Counted from the stretch's first letter, positions 29,147-38,555 are shown. The stretch: 64,000 nt of DNA from Acidobacteriaceae bacterium (GCA_030041305.1 JASHOC010000050.1:62001-126000), one strand, 5' to 3'. The notes: generated by a model from the letters alone, not told the origin. Numbers and translations: made by a program.

Positions 29147-29743
29147 TTAGTCAAACGCGAGCGGTTTCCAAAGCCCGTTCTGCTTCAACGCTAGCTGGAG
29201 CGGTCGCGGCGGCCCTTTGGACGGCACGATCACTTCCATCCACAATTCCTGACCGAGTTGGAGCGGGAGCGGAGTGGCGGCATGCTCCGCGATGTAGAAA
29301 GCGACTGGCTCATCGAGACGCATGGCGTCGCAGGAAACGCCCGGCAGCCCATGCACCAATTGGCCGGGAGCCCCTGCATCTTCGTTCCCAATGCGGATGG
29401 CCTTGAGGATTTTGTTCTGCACTTCTAGCCGGGCGCGGAACCGCACCGGCTCTGTGCCGCGAATCGAATAATGTCCCGGCTTCACGGCGCCGGTCACATC
29501 GCGCAGAAAATTAGCCGCTCCGGCCGAGGGCAGAGTGCTCTGGCAGCCATCCACGATGAGTTGCAGGCTCAAATAGCGGCCCCGCATCGGTAGTTGAGGG
29601 TCGAAGGCGGCGGTGCGCACCCACACCCGCGGGTTCGTCCACCGTTGAACCAGATAGGTAGCGGCAACGACGCCAACCAGTCCCAATTGGATCGCGAGCA
29701 ACACCATCGAGGCGCCGGAAAGCGAAACCTTGAAGATTTTCAT
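29147..29743 (-). CDS. GDYXXLXY-motif membrane-anchored protein
   Basis: 198 residues with one N-terminal membrane segment (about residues 10-33). The motif PMRGRYLSLQ corresponds to the GDYxxLxY signature of this family, with Arg in place of Asp. Function is unknown; the family is almost always paired with a DUF2157 membrane protein, as here, where the two overlap by 4 bases. The bulk of the protein is predicted outside the membrane as a beta-rich domain. It is probably part of a membrane complex, but nothing in the sequence shows its role. Confidence 0.75.
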   Translation of the reverse strand: MKIFKVSLSGASMVLLAIQLGLVGVVAATYLVQRWTNPRVWVRTAAFDPQLPMRGRYLSLQLIVDGCQSTLPSAGAANFLRDVTGAVKPGHYSIRGTEPVRFRARLEVQNKILKAIRIGNEDAGAPGQLVHGLPGVSCDAMRLDEPVAFYIAEHAATPLPLQLGQELWMEVIVPSKGPPRPLQLALKQNGLWKPLAFD

Positions 29744-31032
29744 TGCGCCCCCTGCTCGGCCATGCGGGCCAGTTCGCCGGTTTCTTCCATTCCCGCCAAA
29801 ATGCGCCGCCGCATCTTTTCAAGGGCCCATCCCCCGGCCAGGAAAAGCACGCCGAGGCCAATCAGTCCCAACGAGCGGCCGAGCGCATCGAAGATGTCGC
29901 TGAAATAAAACCACCCCACCACTGCAGCGAAGCCCACGATGCCGAAGTTGACCAGCGCTCTGGAGGCCAGCCGCACGCCCCACCAGCACAGATAGACGGC
30001 GAACGCCGCCGTTAACACGTGGGCGGCGAAATTGGGAACGGTATTGGTATAGGAAACAACGCGGCCATTCCCCAGTTTGTAGGTGTTCACCGAGGCGCGA
30101 TAACACCACGGCAGCGCGAGGGAAAAAGCAATCGCCAGAGCGATAGGGATGAGCCCCTTGTGCCCGTGAAACGCCGCGATCACCAGCGGCAGCGCGGCAA
30201 TCGCCACCCAAGCCCAGAATCTTGCACTGAAGGGCAGAAAGCTTTGCTCCGTCGAGAAAGAAGCCCAAGCCGAGAGCATACAATCGATGCCGGCAACGCA
30301 TGCGATGACGGCGGCGGCGAACATGATTCCCCGCACCATCCGGCGGCGCGAGCTGACAAAAAAGGTGAGATACAGGATGGACCACACAAACAGAAACCGG
30401 CCGAGATAGACCACCGTGCCGATCCGATCCTGACCGGCGTAGCCGAGCTCTGACGCCATCCATGCCGGAACCAGCAACAGCGCCAGCGTTTGCTGCGCCT
30501 GATCGCGGAGGAGCGCCCATCCGGCGAGCGCCGCCATTGCCCACAGCAACACTGCGGCTGGCCAATATTCTTGATTATTGAAGATCTGTCCCACCAGCGC
30601 GATGGCCGCGCCAGTAGCGAGCGTGCCTACGGCGTGGAGCGCAGTAGATAGGTCGCGAAAACGCTCGCGCGCCAGTCCGCCGCCCAGGTGGAAGACGGCC
30701 ACCATGGCGGCCACCAGCGCGAAACGGGCGCCCGGACCCATTTCATCCCAATGCGCGGAGACAAACAGAGCCACGCCGCAGGCGAGGAGAATGGCTCCGA
30801 GAACCAGCGCCGTTACTCCTTGCCGGCGTACTCCCGCGGCTAAGGCCTGTGGCTCGGCCCCAGAAGGCAAATGGCCGGCTTCTGGGGACGCTGGCTGCTT
30901 AGGGTTTGGTTGGTCGCTCAGTTCGTCGGGCCGCTTCCGTGCCGCCTCGTGCGCGCGGATGCGGCTTGCAGCCTCGGCATCCAGTATGCCGGCCGATTGC
31001 CAGCGGTTCAGCAGCGATTCAATGTCGGGCAT
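29740..31032 (-). CDS. DUF2157 multipass membrane protein
   Basis: 430 residues. A short N-terminal cytoplasmic part ('DIESLLNRWQSAGILDAEAA') is typical of DUF2157. A Pro-rich linker follows, then about ten to twelve hydrophobic segments from residue 65 to near the end. It overlaps the GDYXXLXY gene by 4 bases, so the two are translated together. No enzymatic motif was seen. The ATG start was preferred over TTG four codons upstream. The pair is inserted between rimM and trmD on the opposite strand. Confidence 0.75.
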   Translation of the reverse strand: MPDIESLLNRWQSAGILDAEAASRIRAHEAARKRPDELSDQPNPKQPASPEAGHLPSGAEPQALAAGVRRQGVTALVLGAILLACGVALFVSAHWDEMGPGARFALVAAMVAVFHLGGGLARERFRDLSTALHAVGTLATGAAIALVGQIFNNQEYWPAAVLLWAMAALAGWALLRDQAQQTLALLLVPAWMASELGYAGQDRIGTVVYLGRFLFVWSILYLTFFVSSRRRMVRGIMFAAAVIACVAGIDCMLSAWASFSTEQSFLPFSARFWAWVAIAALPLVIAAFHGHKGLIPIALAIAFSLALPWCYRASVNTYKLGNGRVVSYTNTVPNFAAHVLTAAFAVYLCWWGVRLASRALVNFGIVGFAAVVGWFYFSDIFDALGRSLGLIGLGVLFLAGGWALEKMRRRILAGMEETGELARMAEQGAQ

Positions 31033-31097
31033 GGTGGTTGGCAATCATTAAAGCACATCGGCCGGCGCCGCGCGCATGGGCCTTTTATCATCGGGGT

Positions 31098-32000
31098 ATG
31101 CGGTTTGAGATTGTCACCATTTTCCCCGGCTTCTTCTCGAGCATCTTCGAGCACGGCATCGTGCGCCGCGCCTTAGCGGGGGGGGTGGCAGCAGTGGAGA
31201 TTCACGATCTGCGCGCCTTTACCCACGACCGGCATCGCACCGTGGACGATCGCCCCTTTGGCGGCGGCGAAGGCATGGTGCTCAAGCCGGAGCCATTAGC
31301 CGAGGCGCTGGCCGCGCTCGACATCGCGCCCAAGGCAGAGCGGTTTGATGGCTTCGAAGAACAATGCCAAGATAGGGACGATCAATCGGCGTTCGCCACG
31401 TGCGTGGTTCTGCTTTCGGCGCAGGGCCGCCGCTTCGACCAGACGCTGTCCCGCGAGTTCGCCCGGCTCGATCGCGTGGTGCTGATCTGCGGGCGCTACG
31501 AAGGCGTCGACGAGCGCATCAACGAGCTCTATTGCGACTTGGAACTCTCGATCGGCGATTATGTGTTGAGCGGGGGCGAATTGGCCGCGGCGGTGGTGGT
31601 CGACTCCGTGATGCGCTTGATTCCCGGCGTGCTGGGCAACCAGGCCTCGGCTGATTTCGAGAGCTTTGGGCTGCCCGACGCGGAAATTGCGTCGGAAATT
31701 GCCTCGGAAATGGCGCCGGAGATTGCCGCACCGATAGACGCCGATGGTAAGCGCCCGCCGCGCTCGCAGCACGGCTCGGGAGGGTTGCTCGATTACCCGC
31801 ATTACACGAGGCCTGCCGAATTCGCCGGCCTACGCGTGCCGGAGGTGCTTATCAACGGCGATCACGGCCAGATTCGTCGCTGGCGCCGCGAGCAGCAGTT
31901 GCGCAAAACGTTTTTGAACCGGCCCGACCTGCTCGAGAGCGCCGAACTGAGCGCCGAAGATCGGCGGGTGCTCGACGGTATCCGAAGCCAACGGAGATAA
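31098..32000 (+). CDS. trmD: tRNA (guanine37-N1)-methyltransferase TrmD, with insertions
   Basis: SPOUT methyltransferase that makes m1G37 in tRNAs reading CNN codons. Motifs: 'MRFEIVTIFPGFF', 'FTHDRHRTVDDRPFGGGEGM', 'LICGRYEGVDERI', the trefoil knot region 'SIGDYVLSGGELAAAVVVDS', and 'LDYPHYTRPAEFAGLRVPEV'. The length is 300 residues versus about 240. Two inserts explain this: a charged one near residues 75-102, and another at about 193-228 that begins with four near-repeats of (A-S-E-I). GGGG precedes the ATG. Confidence 0.93.
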   Translation: MRFEIVTIFPGFFSSIFEHGIVRRALAGGVAAVEIHDLRAFTHDRHRTVDDRPFGGGEGMVLKPEPLAEALAALDIAPKAERFDGFEEQCQDRDDQSAFATCVVLLSAQGRRFDQTLSREFARLDRVVLICGRYEGVDERINELYCDLELSIGDYVLSGGELAAAVVVDSVMRLIPGVLGNQASADFESFGLPDAEIASEIASEMAPEIAAPIDADGKRPPRSQHGSGGLLDYPHYTRPAEFAGLRVPEVLINGDHGQIRRWRREQQLRKTFLNRPDLLESAELSAEDRRVLDGIRSQRR

Positions 32001-32132
32001 AAGAATCCCGCTCGCTTAAAAGGTTTCTCTTCGGACGGAAGCGGTCCCGCGCGTCTCTTATTGCGAGAGCAGGCGGCGACCTCGTCTCAGACTTTCACCG
32101 TGTAACGTTAAACCTGGAGGTTCTTTCCCCTC

Positions 32133-32930
32133 ATGCCCCCCAAACTCAAGATTGTTTATTACGTGGAACCCGATGTCGCGGCATTGGCGCAGCGTGCAGC
32201 CCGGTTTATGGTCGAAGCGGTCGAGCAGGCGGCGGCGAAGCGCGGACGAGCGCGGATCGCCATCAGCGGCGGCTCGGCTCCGAAGGCGGTCTTCGCGCTG
32301 CTCGCCGACCCCAGCCAAATCTGGCGCGCGCGCATGCCCTGGGACCGGATCGAACTCTATTGGGTTGATGAGCGCTGTGTGCCGCCCGACCACCCCGCCA
32401 GCAACTACCGCATGACCCGCGAGGCGCTGCTCGATCACGTGCCGCTGCCGGAGGGCCAGATTTATCGCATGGAAGGCGAGCTCGAGCCGGAAGTCGCCGC
32501 CGCCCGCTACGAGTCGATGCTCCGCAATAGCTTTCGGCTCGAAGGCGCCGAGACCCCACCCTTTGACCTGATTCATCTCGGCTTGGGCACGAACGGCCAC
32601 ACGGCGTCCTTGTTCCCGCACAGCCCGGCCCTGCACGAAATTGGCCGCCTCGCCGCAGCCAATCATGTCGACGATAAAGTGCCTTGGCGCGTTACTCTCA
32701 CCTGGCCCGTGATCAACGAAGGGGCGCAGGTTTTCTTTCTGGCCGGCGGGGCGGATAAAGCGGGAATCCTCAAAGAAGTCTTTCTCGGTACTAACGATCC
32801 GGAGCGCTTGCCGAGCCAGCTCATCCGGCCGGCCAGCGGTATACTGACCTTGCTCCTGGATAGGACTGCGGCCGCGCTGCTGCCTCCGGTTGGCGGGGAC
32901 GGGTGCGGATTTTTTGAGAGGGAAGAATGA
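32133..32930 (+). CDS. pgl: 6-phosphogluconolactonase
   Basis: 265 residues of the Pgl/DevB family, which hydrolyses 6-phosphogluconolactone in the oxidative pentose-phosphate pathway. Motifs: 'AISGGSAPKAVFALLADP', 'LYWVDERCVPPDHPASNYRM' and 'LIHLGLGTNGHTASLFPHS'. A GGAGG lies 13 bases before the ATG. Its stop overlaps the start of glucokinase (ATGA), so the two are coupled and would together channel glucose into the pentose-phosphate pathway; zwf is not in the window. Confidence 0.93.
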   Translation: MPPKLKIVYYVEPDVAALAQRAARFMVEAVEQAAAKRGRARIAISGGSAPKAVFALLADPSQIWRARMPWDRIELYWVDERCVPPDHPASNYRMTREALLDHVPLPEGQIYRMEGELEPEVAAARYESMLRNSFRLEGAETPPFDLIHLGLGTNGHTASLFPHSPALHEIGRLAAANHVDDKVPWRVTLTWPVINEGAQVFFLAGGADKAGILKEVFLGTNDPERLPSQLIRPASGILTLLLDRTAAALLPPVGGDGCGFFEREE

Positions 32931-33946
32931 TTCTGGCGGGTGACGTAGGCGGCACCAAAGTACACTTGGCGCTGTTCGATTTTACCGCTGGCAAGCTGAC
33001 GCACGAACGCGACAAACAGTTTCCCGCCCGCGAGTATTCGGGCCTCGAGGAGATCGTCAACGAGTTTCTCGCCGGGGAAAAGGCGACAGCCGCCTGCTTT
33101 GGGGTTCCGGGGCCGGTGCGCGACGGACGGCTGCGTCTCACCAACCTGCCCTGGACGCTGGACAGTCGCGAACTCTCGCTGCGCCTGGGCATCGATTACG
33201 TCTTCCTCATCAATGATCTTCAGGCCAACGGTTATGGCATCGCCGAGCTGGAGCCAGACCAGATTTATACGCTCAGCGAGGGCGATCCGGCTCAGGTAGG
33301 CAACCGGGCTTTGATTTCCGCTGGAACCGGCCTGGGCGAGAGCTTTATGGTGTGGGACGGGCGCGCCTACGTTCCCTTTCCTTCGGAAGGCGGCCACTCC
33401 GACTTTGCTCCGCGCAACGAGGACGAAATCGACCTGCTGCGCTTTCTCAAGCAGAAGTACAACGGCCGCATCAGTTTTGAGCGCGTGGTCAGCGGACAAG
33501 GCCTCACCAATATCTACGAGTTTCTGCGCGATGTGCGCGGCGTAGAAGAGCCGGCCTGGCTGGCCGAGCGCATGGCGGCCGAGGACCCGAACGCCGTGAT
33601 CACCGAGTTGGCCATGAAGGCGAAAAGCGAAATCTGCGAAAAGACGACCGACATGTTCGTGTCGGCCTACGGCGCGGAAGCCGGCAACCTGGCGCTCAAG
33701 ATGCTCTCTGTGGGCGGGCTCTACCTGGGCGGCGGCATCGCTCCGCGCATTCTCGAAAAGCTCAAAGACGGCGCCTTCATGAAGGCTTTCACTGACAAGG
33801 GGCGGCTGAGCCAATTGCTCATCAATACCCCCGTGCGCGTGATTCTCGAAAGCCGCACCGCCTTGATCGGCGCCGCGGCCTACGCGGAAGCGCGCGCCGC
33901 CGAGCTCAGCGGCATTTCGCCGCGGGCCGCATCAGTGAAACTTTAA
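32927..33946 (+). CDS. glk: glucokinase
   Basis: 339-residue ASKHA-fold glucokinase of the Glk (bacterial type 1) family. The phosphate-binding 'ILAGDVGGTKVHLALFDF', 'ACFGVPGPV', 'FLINDLQANGYGI', 'LISAGTGLGESFMV' and 'FPSEGGHSDFAP' are all present. It phosphorylates glucose with ATP in the cytoplasm. It starts inside the stop of pgl (ATGA). Convergent with ald, only 9 bases between stops. Confidence 0.95.
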   Translation: MILAGDVGGTKVHLALFDFTAGKLTHERDKQFPAREYSGLEEIVNEFLAGEKATAACFGVPGPVRDGRLRLTNLPWTLDSRELSLRLGIDYVFLINDLQANGYGIAELEPDQIYTLSEGDPAQVGNRALISAGTGLGESFMVWDGRAYVPFPSEGGHSDFAPRNEDEIDLLRFLKQKYNGRISFERVVSGQGLTNIYEFLRDVRGVEEPAWLAERMAAEDPNAVITELAMKAKSEICEKTTDMFVSAYGAEAGNLALKMLSVGGLYLGGGIAPRILEKLKDGAFMKAFTDKGRLSQLLINTPVRVILESRTALIGAAAYAEARAAELSGISPRAASVKL

Positions 33947-33955
33947 GATCCGTTT

Positions 33956-35071
33956 CTATCCCAGCAAGCTCGCCGCCGCGGTCCAGGCGCGCTCCTGGCT
34001 CTCGGCCACGCCGCGGTGCGTCAGGGCGCCCTGCCAGGTGTTCAGCCCCTCAGCTAGGCCCGCGTCCTGCTTGAGCGCCTCGCGCGCGCCCAGGTTCGCG
34101 AGCCTCAGCACATAGGGAAACGTCGAGTTGGTCAGGGCCAAGGTAGAGGTGTGCGGCACCGCGCCCGGCATGTTGGTCACGCAGTAATGCACCACGCCAT
34201 CCACCTGAAAGCTGGGATTGGAATGCGACGTAGGCTGCGCTGTCTCCACGCAGCCGCCCTGGTCGATCGCTACGTCCACAATCACCGCGCCCTTCTTCAT
34301 CTGCGCCACCATGGCGCGGGTCACCAGCTTGGGCGCCGTGGCCCCGGGAATCAGCACGCCGCCGATCACCAAGTCGGCCTCCCGCGCCGCGTGGGCAATG
34401 TTGTAGCTGTTCGAGGCCAGCGTATACAGGCGACCGCCAAAAATATCGTCCAGCTCGCGCAGCCGGTTCAGGTTCACGTCGATCAGAGTCACTTTGGCCC
34501 CAAAGCCCAGGGCAATACGCGCCGCGTTGCTGCCCACAACGCCGCCGCCCAGGATGGCGACGTGCGCCGGTGGCACGCCCGGCACGCCGCCGAGCAGGAT
34601 GCCTCGTCCGCCGCGTTCCTTTTCCAGGTAGCTCGCGCCCACCTGCACGCTCATGCGCCCCGCCACCTCGCTCATCGGCATCAGCAGCGGCAGTTGCCCC
34701 TGCTTGTCGCGCACCGTCTCGTAGGCGATGCCGGTGACTTTGGCCTCGAGAAGCTTGTCGGTTAGATCCCGCACGGGTGCAAGATGAAGATAGGTGAACA
34801 ACACTAGAGCTTCGCGGAAGAAGACATATTCGCGCTCGATGGGCTCCTTCACTTTGACCACCATCTCCGCCTTGCCCCAGACGTAGCCCGCCTCGCCCAC
34901 CATTTCCGCGCCGGCGCCCTGGTATTCGTGGTCGTCGAAGCCCGAAGCCGCGCCCGCCAGCGTCTCCACCAGCACCAAGTGTCCGGCCTCGGTAAGCGCC
35001 TTTACGCCCGCTGGGGTAACGCCCACACGGGCCTCGTTGTCCTTGATTTCTTTGGGAACGCCGATAATCAT
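33956..35071 (-). CDS. ald: alanine dehydrogenase
   Basis: 371 residues, the standard length. NAD-dependent oxidative deamination of L-alanine to pyruvate and ammonium. The N-terminal '[20 protein letters not shown]' and nucleotide-binding '[20 protein letters not shown]' are clear, and catalytic Lys/His candidates lie in 'MVVKVKEPI' and 'FTYLHLAP'. CAGGAG stands 7 bases before the ATG. It is divergently arranged with an Lrp/AsnC regulator, a pairing known from other bacteria in which the regulator controls ald. Confidence 0.96.
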   Translation of the reverse strand: MIIGVPKEIKDNEARVGVTPAGVKALTEAGHLVLVETLAGAASGFDDHEYQGAGAEMVGEAGYVWGKAEMVVKVKEPIEREYVFFREALVLFTYLHLAPVRDLTDKLLEAKVTGIAYETVRDKQGQLPLLMPMSEVAGRMSVQVGASYLEKERGGRGILLGGVPGVPPAHVAILGGGVVGSNAARIALGFGAKVTLIDVNLNRLRELDDIFGGRLYTLASNSYNIAHAAREADLVIGGVLIPGATAPKLVTRAMVAQMKKGAVIVDVAIDQGGCVETAQPTSHSNPSFQVDGVVHYCVTNMPGAVPHTSTLALTNSTFPYVLRLANLGAREALKQDAGLAEGLNTWQGALTHRGVAESQERAWTAAASLLG

Positions 35072-35255
35072 GCTTTGCTCCTGACTGGACCTCCCAATGG
35101 AATTGGACGCGGGGGTCCACGCTCGGCGTAGCGCCGAAGATTTCCGGTTCAGGAGGGCTGATCCGGCGCTGCGCGAGCCCGCCGTCTCCGGCTGCCAGAA
35201 ATGGTACGGCCGTACTGGCTTCCAATGTATGCAAACCTTGTGATAAAAGGGCAGA
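35072..35255. promoter_or_regulatory. divergent control region of ald and lrp-like gene
   Basis: 184 bases between the two starts. A GATAAA -10-like box (35242-35247) lies 8 bases before the regulator ATG. No clear Lrp palindrome was recognised by eye. Confidence 0.4.
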
Positions 35256-35786
35256 ATGGGGACGAATCGTGAGCAAAATCGCCAATTTGCGCAAGAATCA
35301 ACTGACCTGCGCCAGGGAGCCGCAGCGCAACCAGCTATCGGCCTCGACGAGTTCGACGTCGCCATCCTGCGTTACCTGGAAAACCATGGCCGGGCTACCA
35401 ACTACGAGGTGGGCGAAGCGGTCGGTCTTTCCCCTTCGGCGGCCTCGCGGCGCATCCTGGCCCTCGAGTCTGCGCAGGCTATTCGCGGTTATCGCGCCAT
35501 CGTCGATGATCGTCTGCTCGGCAAAAGCATGACCGTGTACATCCGCGTCACGCTGGAGCGGCAATCGGCCGCGGTCCTGAGCGCTTTTGAGACCGCCGTC
35601 CGCCACTGCCACGACATCGTGAGCTGCCATCTGATGGCCGGCCAATACGACTACATGCTCGTTGCCCGCGTGGCCGGCATCGACGACTACGGCCGCCTGC
35701 ACCAAAACGAACTCTCGCGCCTGCCTGGCGTGACGCGCCTCGAAACCAGCTTTGCGCTCCGCGACGTGCTCCAGGCGAAGAACTGA
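35256..35786 (+). CDS. Lrp/AsnC-family transcriptional regulator
   Basis: 176 residues. After a ~28-residue polar leader, the winged HTH ('[20 protein letters not shown]', '[18 protein letters not shown]') is followed by the RAM/ligand-binding alpha-beta domain ('[20 protein letters not shown]', '[18 protein letters not shown]'). It likely senses alanine or another amino acid and regulates the divergent ald, as in AldR systems; this is inferred from position. The start has almost no leader according to the -10 placement. Confidence 0.88.
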   Translation: MGTNREQNRQFAQESTDLRQGAAAQPAIGLDEFDVAILRYLENHGRATNYEVGEAVGLSPSAASRRILALESAQAIRGYRAIVDDRLLGKSMTVYIRVTLERQSAAVLSAFETAVRHCHDIVSCHLMAGQYDYMLVARVAGIDDYGRLHQNELSRLPGVTRLETSFALRDVLQAKN

Positions 35787-35861
35787 GGACGTTGTCGTTT
35801 TCAGAGAATCTGAACGCGGCGCAAGCGGTCTTCACTGCTCAACAGGAATGGTGAAGCTGCT

Positions 35862-36965
35862 TTAGAAGTTGTGTTGGACTGCTCCCGGCGCATCGCTCTC
35901 CTTGTCCGCCACGGCGACATCGGCGCCGGCAGTCGCGTGCATCTGCTCAATTTCTTCAATCAACTCGGCCACCTGCTCCCGTTTTCGCTCGCTCATGTCG
36001 AGGAAACGAACGCCTACGGCGAACGGACCGTGGATGGCTTGGACGACGCCCCCCAGACGGAAAGGCAGTCCCTCCAGGCGAAACTCCGTCTCCACGCGTG
36101 TGTAGATACCCAAGGGAAAACGTTCGTCGGTGCGGATGCGGCAGCCGTTCAGACTCAAATCGAGAATGCGCCCGGTCAGCGTGCCGCCGCCCCTGACCAG
36201 AAAAATCGTTGCCGACGTGTCCACCTGATGCCGGACCTGGCTTCGCCGCTCCTGCTTAACCGGCGCAGGGTGGTCCTTTTGGGGCACGGGCGTTGGCGCC
36301 GAGGCAGCCTGGGGTGGAAGAGGTTTCGATACGGACGACAAGCTGGCCGCCGGCACTGCGGACGCTTTTTTCGGTGGATCGGATGGTTTTCCTGAACCGG
36401 ATTGCGAAATGAAGCTCAACCGGGGCCGCGCTGGTTGCGTGCGAAGAGGCGTATGGGGCTCTGGCGTGACGGTTGGGGAAGGTCGCGTATTTTGGGGCTG
36501 CCCGGCAAGCCCCCTCAGCGGCGGCTTCGGCCCCGGTTGAGCGTTCGGTGCGGCTCCGGCTTGCGCGCCCGGCTCGTCCGTGGCTGCTTTTCGTGCTTCA
36601 ATAGCCGCGGCCGTCTCCACCTCCCCGATCACTTCCACCAGCTCCTCCCGTCGCCGCGGGCTCACCTCCAGAAACTGGATTCCGGCCAGATGTCGGCCGT
36701 CGGTCCATCGGGTGACGCCGATGAAGCGGAAGGCGACTCCGTTGACCTTAAAGTTGATCTCGACCCGGACCCCGGCGCCCACTGGCAGGCGCTCGCGGGT
36801 TTGAATCCGGCAGCCGCCGAGGCCTAAATCCGCGATGCTGCAAGGCAATGAAAGGCCCTGGCGAACGAGCAGGAGCGTGCAATCGCTCTCCACCGCGTAA
36901 CGAGGGCATGCCCGCCGTTGCGATTGCGGCAGCGCAGCGCAGTCTGCCTTTTCGTCCACTTCCAT
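35862..36965 (-). CDS. tandem PilZ-domain protein
   Basis: 367 residues with two PilZ domains (about 17-110 and 243-340) joined by a Pro/Ala/Ser-rich linker of ~130 residues. Both have the c-di-GMP RxxxR motif: RACPR in the first and RSQVR in the second. The second has a canonical DxSxxG (DLSLNG); in the first, Ser is replaced by Gly (DLGLGG). There is no signal peptide or effector domain, so it is probably a c-di-GMP-responsive adaptor, with the second domain the better binder. The next gene lies upstream in the same direction, separated by about 50 bases. Confidence 0.82.
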   Translation of the reverse strand: MEVDEKADCAALPQSQRRACPRYAVESDCTLLLVRQGLSLPCSIADLGLGGCRIQTRERLPVGAGVRVEINFKVNGVAFRFIGVTRWTDGRHLAGIQFLEVSPRRREELVEVIGEVETAAAIEARKAATDEPGAQAGAAPNAQPGPKPPLRGLAGQPQNTRPSPTVTPEPHTPLRTQPARPRLSFISQSGSGKPSDPPKKASAVPAASLSSVSKPLPPQAASAPTPVPQKDHPAPVKQERRSQVRHQVDTSATIFLVRGGGTLTGRILDLSLNGCRIRTDERFPLGIYTRVETEFRLEGLPFRLGGVVQAIHGPFAVGVRFLDMSERKREQVAELIEEIEQMHATAGADVAVADKESDAPGAVQHNF

Positions 36966-37016
36966 GGCCTGCTCCGCCGTTTTTGGCGAGGACCTGTTCG
37001 CCGAATGCTTCAGAAG

Positions 37017-37496
37017 TCAGTGTTTGCCGGCCAACTCCCAAGGCCGCGTCGCTTTCGGCTGCTCGCCCTCCCGGCCCTCCAGCCGGTCGTACAGATACCG
37101 GTCACTGGTGGTGCCGAGCGCCTGATTGTACAGGTTGATCGAGCCGATGAGCTGTTTCAGCTCGTCGCTGAACGCATGAATGGCTTGCAATTGCGAGGCC
37201 GAGGCCGGAAGCTCGTATTGGGAGGTCTTAATGAATTTCTGATAGCCGCGATCCACCAGCCGCGCCACTTCCCCACGAATCAGCGCTCCGGGCCCCACCG
37301 CGAAAACGGCCGGCGAGACGTCTTCCGCCGCCTCCACCGCGCCGTCTTTCACCTTGGGCGCGGGCGCCAGGATGGCTCCGACGCCATTTTTACTCACCAG
37401 CGTACCCCCTCCGGAATAGGGCGTCACCGCGAAGGAGTGGCTGCGTAGCAGCTCCAGCGTTTGATCGAAGTCGGGATGGCGGGATTTTCGCGTCAT
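37017..37496 (-). CDS. conserved hypothetical protein
   Basis: 159 residues, no recognised domain. Alpha/beta character with 'VKDGAVEAAEDVSPAVFAVG' and 'GEVARLVDRGYQKFIKTSQY'. No signal peptide or membrane segment. It is upstream of and in the same direction as the PilZ gene, so the two may be co-transcribed, but a shared function is not shown. It is divergent from the cysM cluster. Confidence 0.5.
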   Translation of the reverse strand: MTRKSRHPDFDQTLELLRSHSFAVTPYSGGGTLVSKNGVGAILAPAPKVKDGAVEAAEDVSPAVFAVGPGALIRGEVARLVDRGYQKFIKTSQYELPASASQLQAIHAFSDELKQLIGSINLYNQALGTTSDRYLYDRLEGREGEQPKATRPWELAGKH

Positions 37497-37567
37497 TTAC
37501 CTTCCAGTCGGCGAGGATGCTTGATAGACCGGCATTCTCGGCATGTCTTCAATTTCGCATACGGTTG

Positions 37568-37608
37568 CCGAGGGCCGCAATTTGCCCGCGGTTTACCTTG
37601 GCCCTCGG
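37568..37608 (+). promoter_or_regulatory. 9-bp perfect hairpin in cysM leader
   Basis: CCGAGGGCC pairs with GGCCCTCGG across a 23-base loop, ending 14 bases before the cysM ATG, where the ribosome would bind. It could control translation or terminate transcription; no T-tract follows. Confidence 0.4.
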
Positions 37609-37622
37609 AACGCCAACTTCTC

Positions 37623-38555
37623 ATGACCCAGATCGCACAAGTCGGCTCCTCGCTGACCGAGCGCATCGGCAGCACCCCGCTGCTGCGCCTCGACCGGATC
37701 GGAAGCGGTCTTCACGGCGTGGCGCTGGCCGCCAAGGCGGAGTGGACCAATCCCGGCGGCAGCGTGAAAGATCGCGCCGCCTACGCGATGGTCCGGGATG
37801 CGCAGGCACGGGGCCTGTTGATGCCCGGCAAGATTCTGCTCGACGCCACCAGCGGCAACACCGGCATCGCCCTGGCTATGCTGGGCGCAGCCCTGGAATT
37901 TCCGGTTCACCTGGCGATGCCGGCCAATGTCTCGCCGGAGCGTAAGCGCATCGTCCGTGCCTACGGCGCCACGGTGGAGTGGACCGACCCGGATCTCGGC
38001 TCGGACGGCGCCATTCTGCGCGCCCGCGAACTGGTTGGCGAGGACCCGGAGCGCTTTTGCTATGTCGACCAGTACTCGAACGACGCTAACTGGCAGGCCC
38101 ATTACTATGGAACCGGTCCCGAAATCTGGCGGCAGACCGGCGGCCGGGTTACGCATTTCATCGCCGGGCTGGGCACCAGCGGCACGTTCACGGGCGTTGC
38201 GCGGCGGCTCAAGGAGCTGAATCCGGCCATTCAGGCAATCTCGATGCAGCCCGATTCGGCATTTCATGGCCTTGAAGGGCTTAAATACATGGCTGCATCG
38301 ATGGTGCCGGCCATCTACAATCCTCATGTGGCCGACCGCCAGGTGACGGTTGCAACCGAGGCCGCCTACGCCATGGCCAAGAGGTTGGCTCGCGAGGAGG
38401 GCTTGCTGGTAGGCGTGTCCGCCGCCGCGGCCGTAGAAGCCAGCTTGCGGATTGCCCGCGAGGAAGCCGCCGCCGGCCGGGCCGCGCTGGTGGTCACCAT
38501 CCTCCCCGATGGCGCGGAAAAATACTTGAGCGAACGTTTTTGGGAGGAGGAATGA
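37623..38555 (+). CDS. cysM: O-phosphoserine/O-acetylserine sulfhydrylase (CysM/CysK family)
   Basis: 310-residue PLP enzyme. The PLP Lys49 is in 'NPGGSVKDRAAYAM', the substrate loop is SGNTG at 77-81, and the phosphate loop is 'GLGTSGTFTGVARRL'. The following genes (JAMM peptidase, CysO-like carrier, E1-rhodanese) match the mycobacterial cysM-cysO-mec system, in which CysM uses a thiocarboxylated protein as sulfur donor. That specificity is inferred from context; classical sulfide-dependent activity is the alternative. The start at ATG 37623 lacks a strong Shine-Dalgarno. The stop overlaps the next start (ATGA). Confidence 0.88.
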   Translation: MTQIAQVGSSLTERIGSTPLLRLDRIGSGLHGVALAAKAEWTNPGGSVKDRAAYAMVRDAQARGLLMPGKILLDATSGNTGIALAMLGAALEFPVHLAMPANVSPERKRIVRAYGATVEWTDPDLGSDGAILRARELVGEDPERFCYVDQYSNDANWQAHYYGTGPEIWRQTGGRVTHFIAGLGTSGTFTGVARRLKELNPAIQAISMQPDSAFHGLEGLKYMAASMVPAIYNPHVADRQVTVATEAAYAMAKRLAREEGLLVGVSAAAAVEASLRIAREEAAAGRAALVVTILPDGAEKYLSERFWEEE

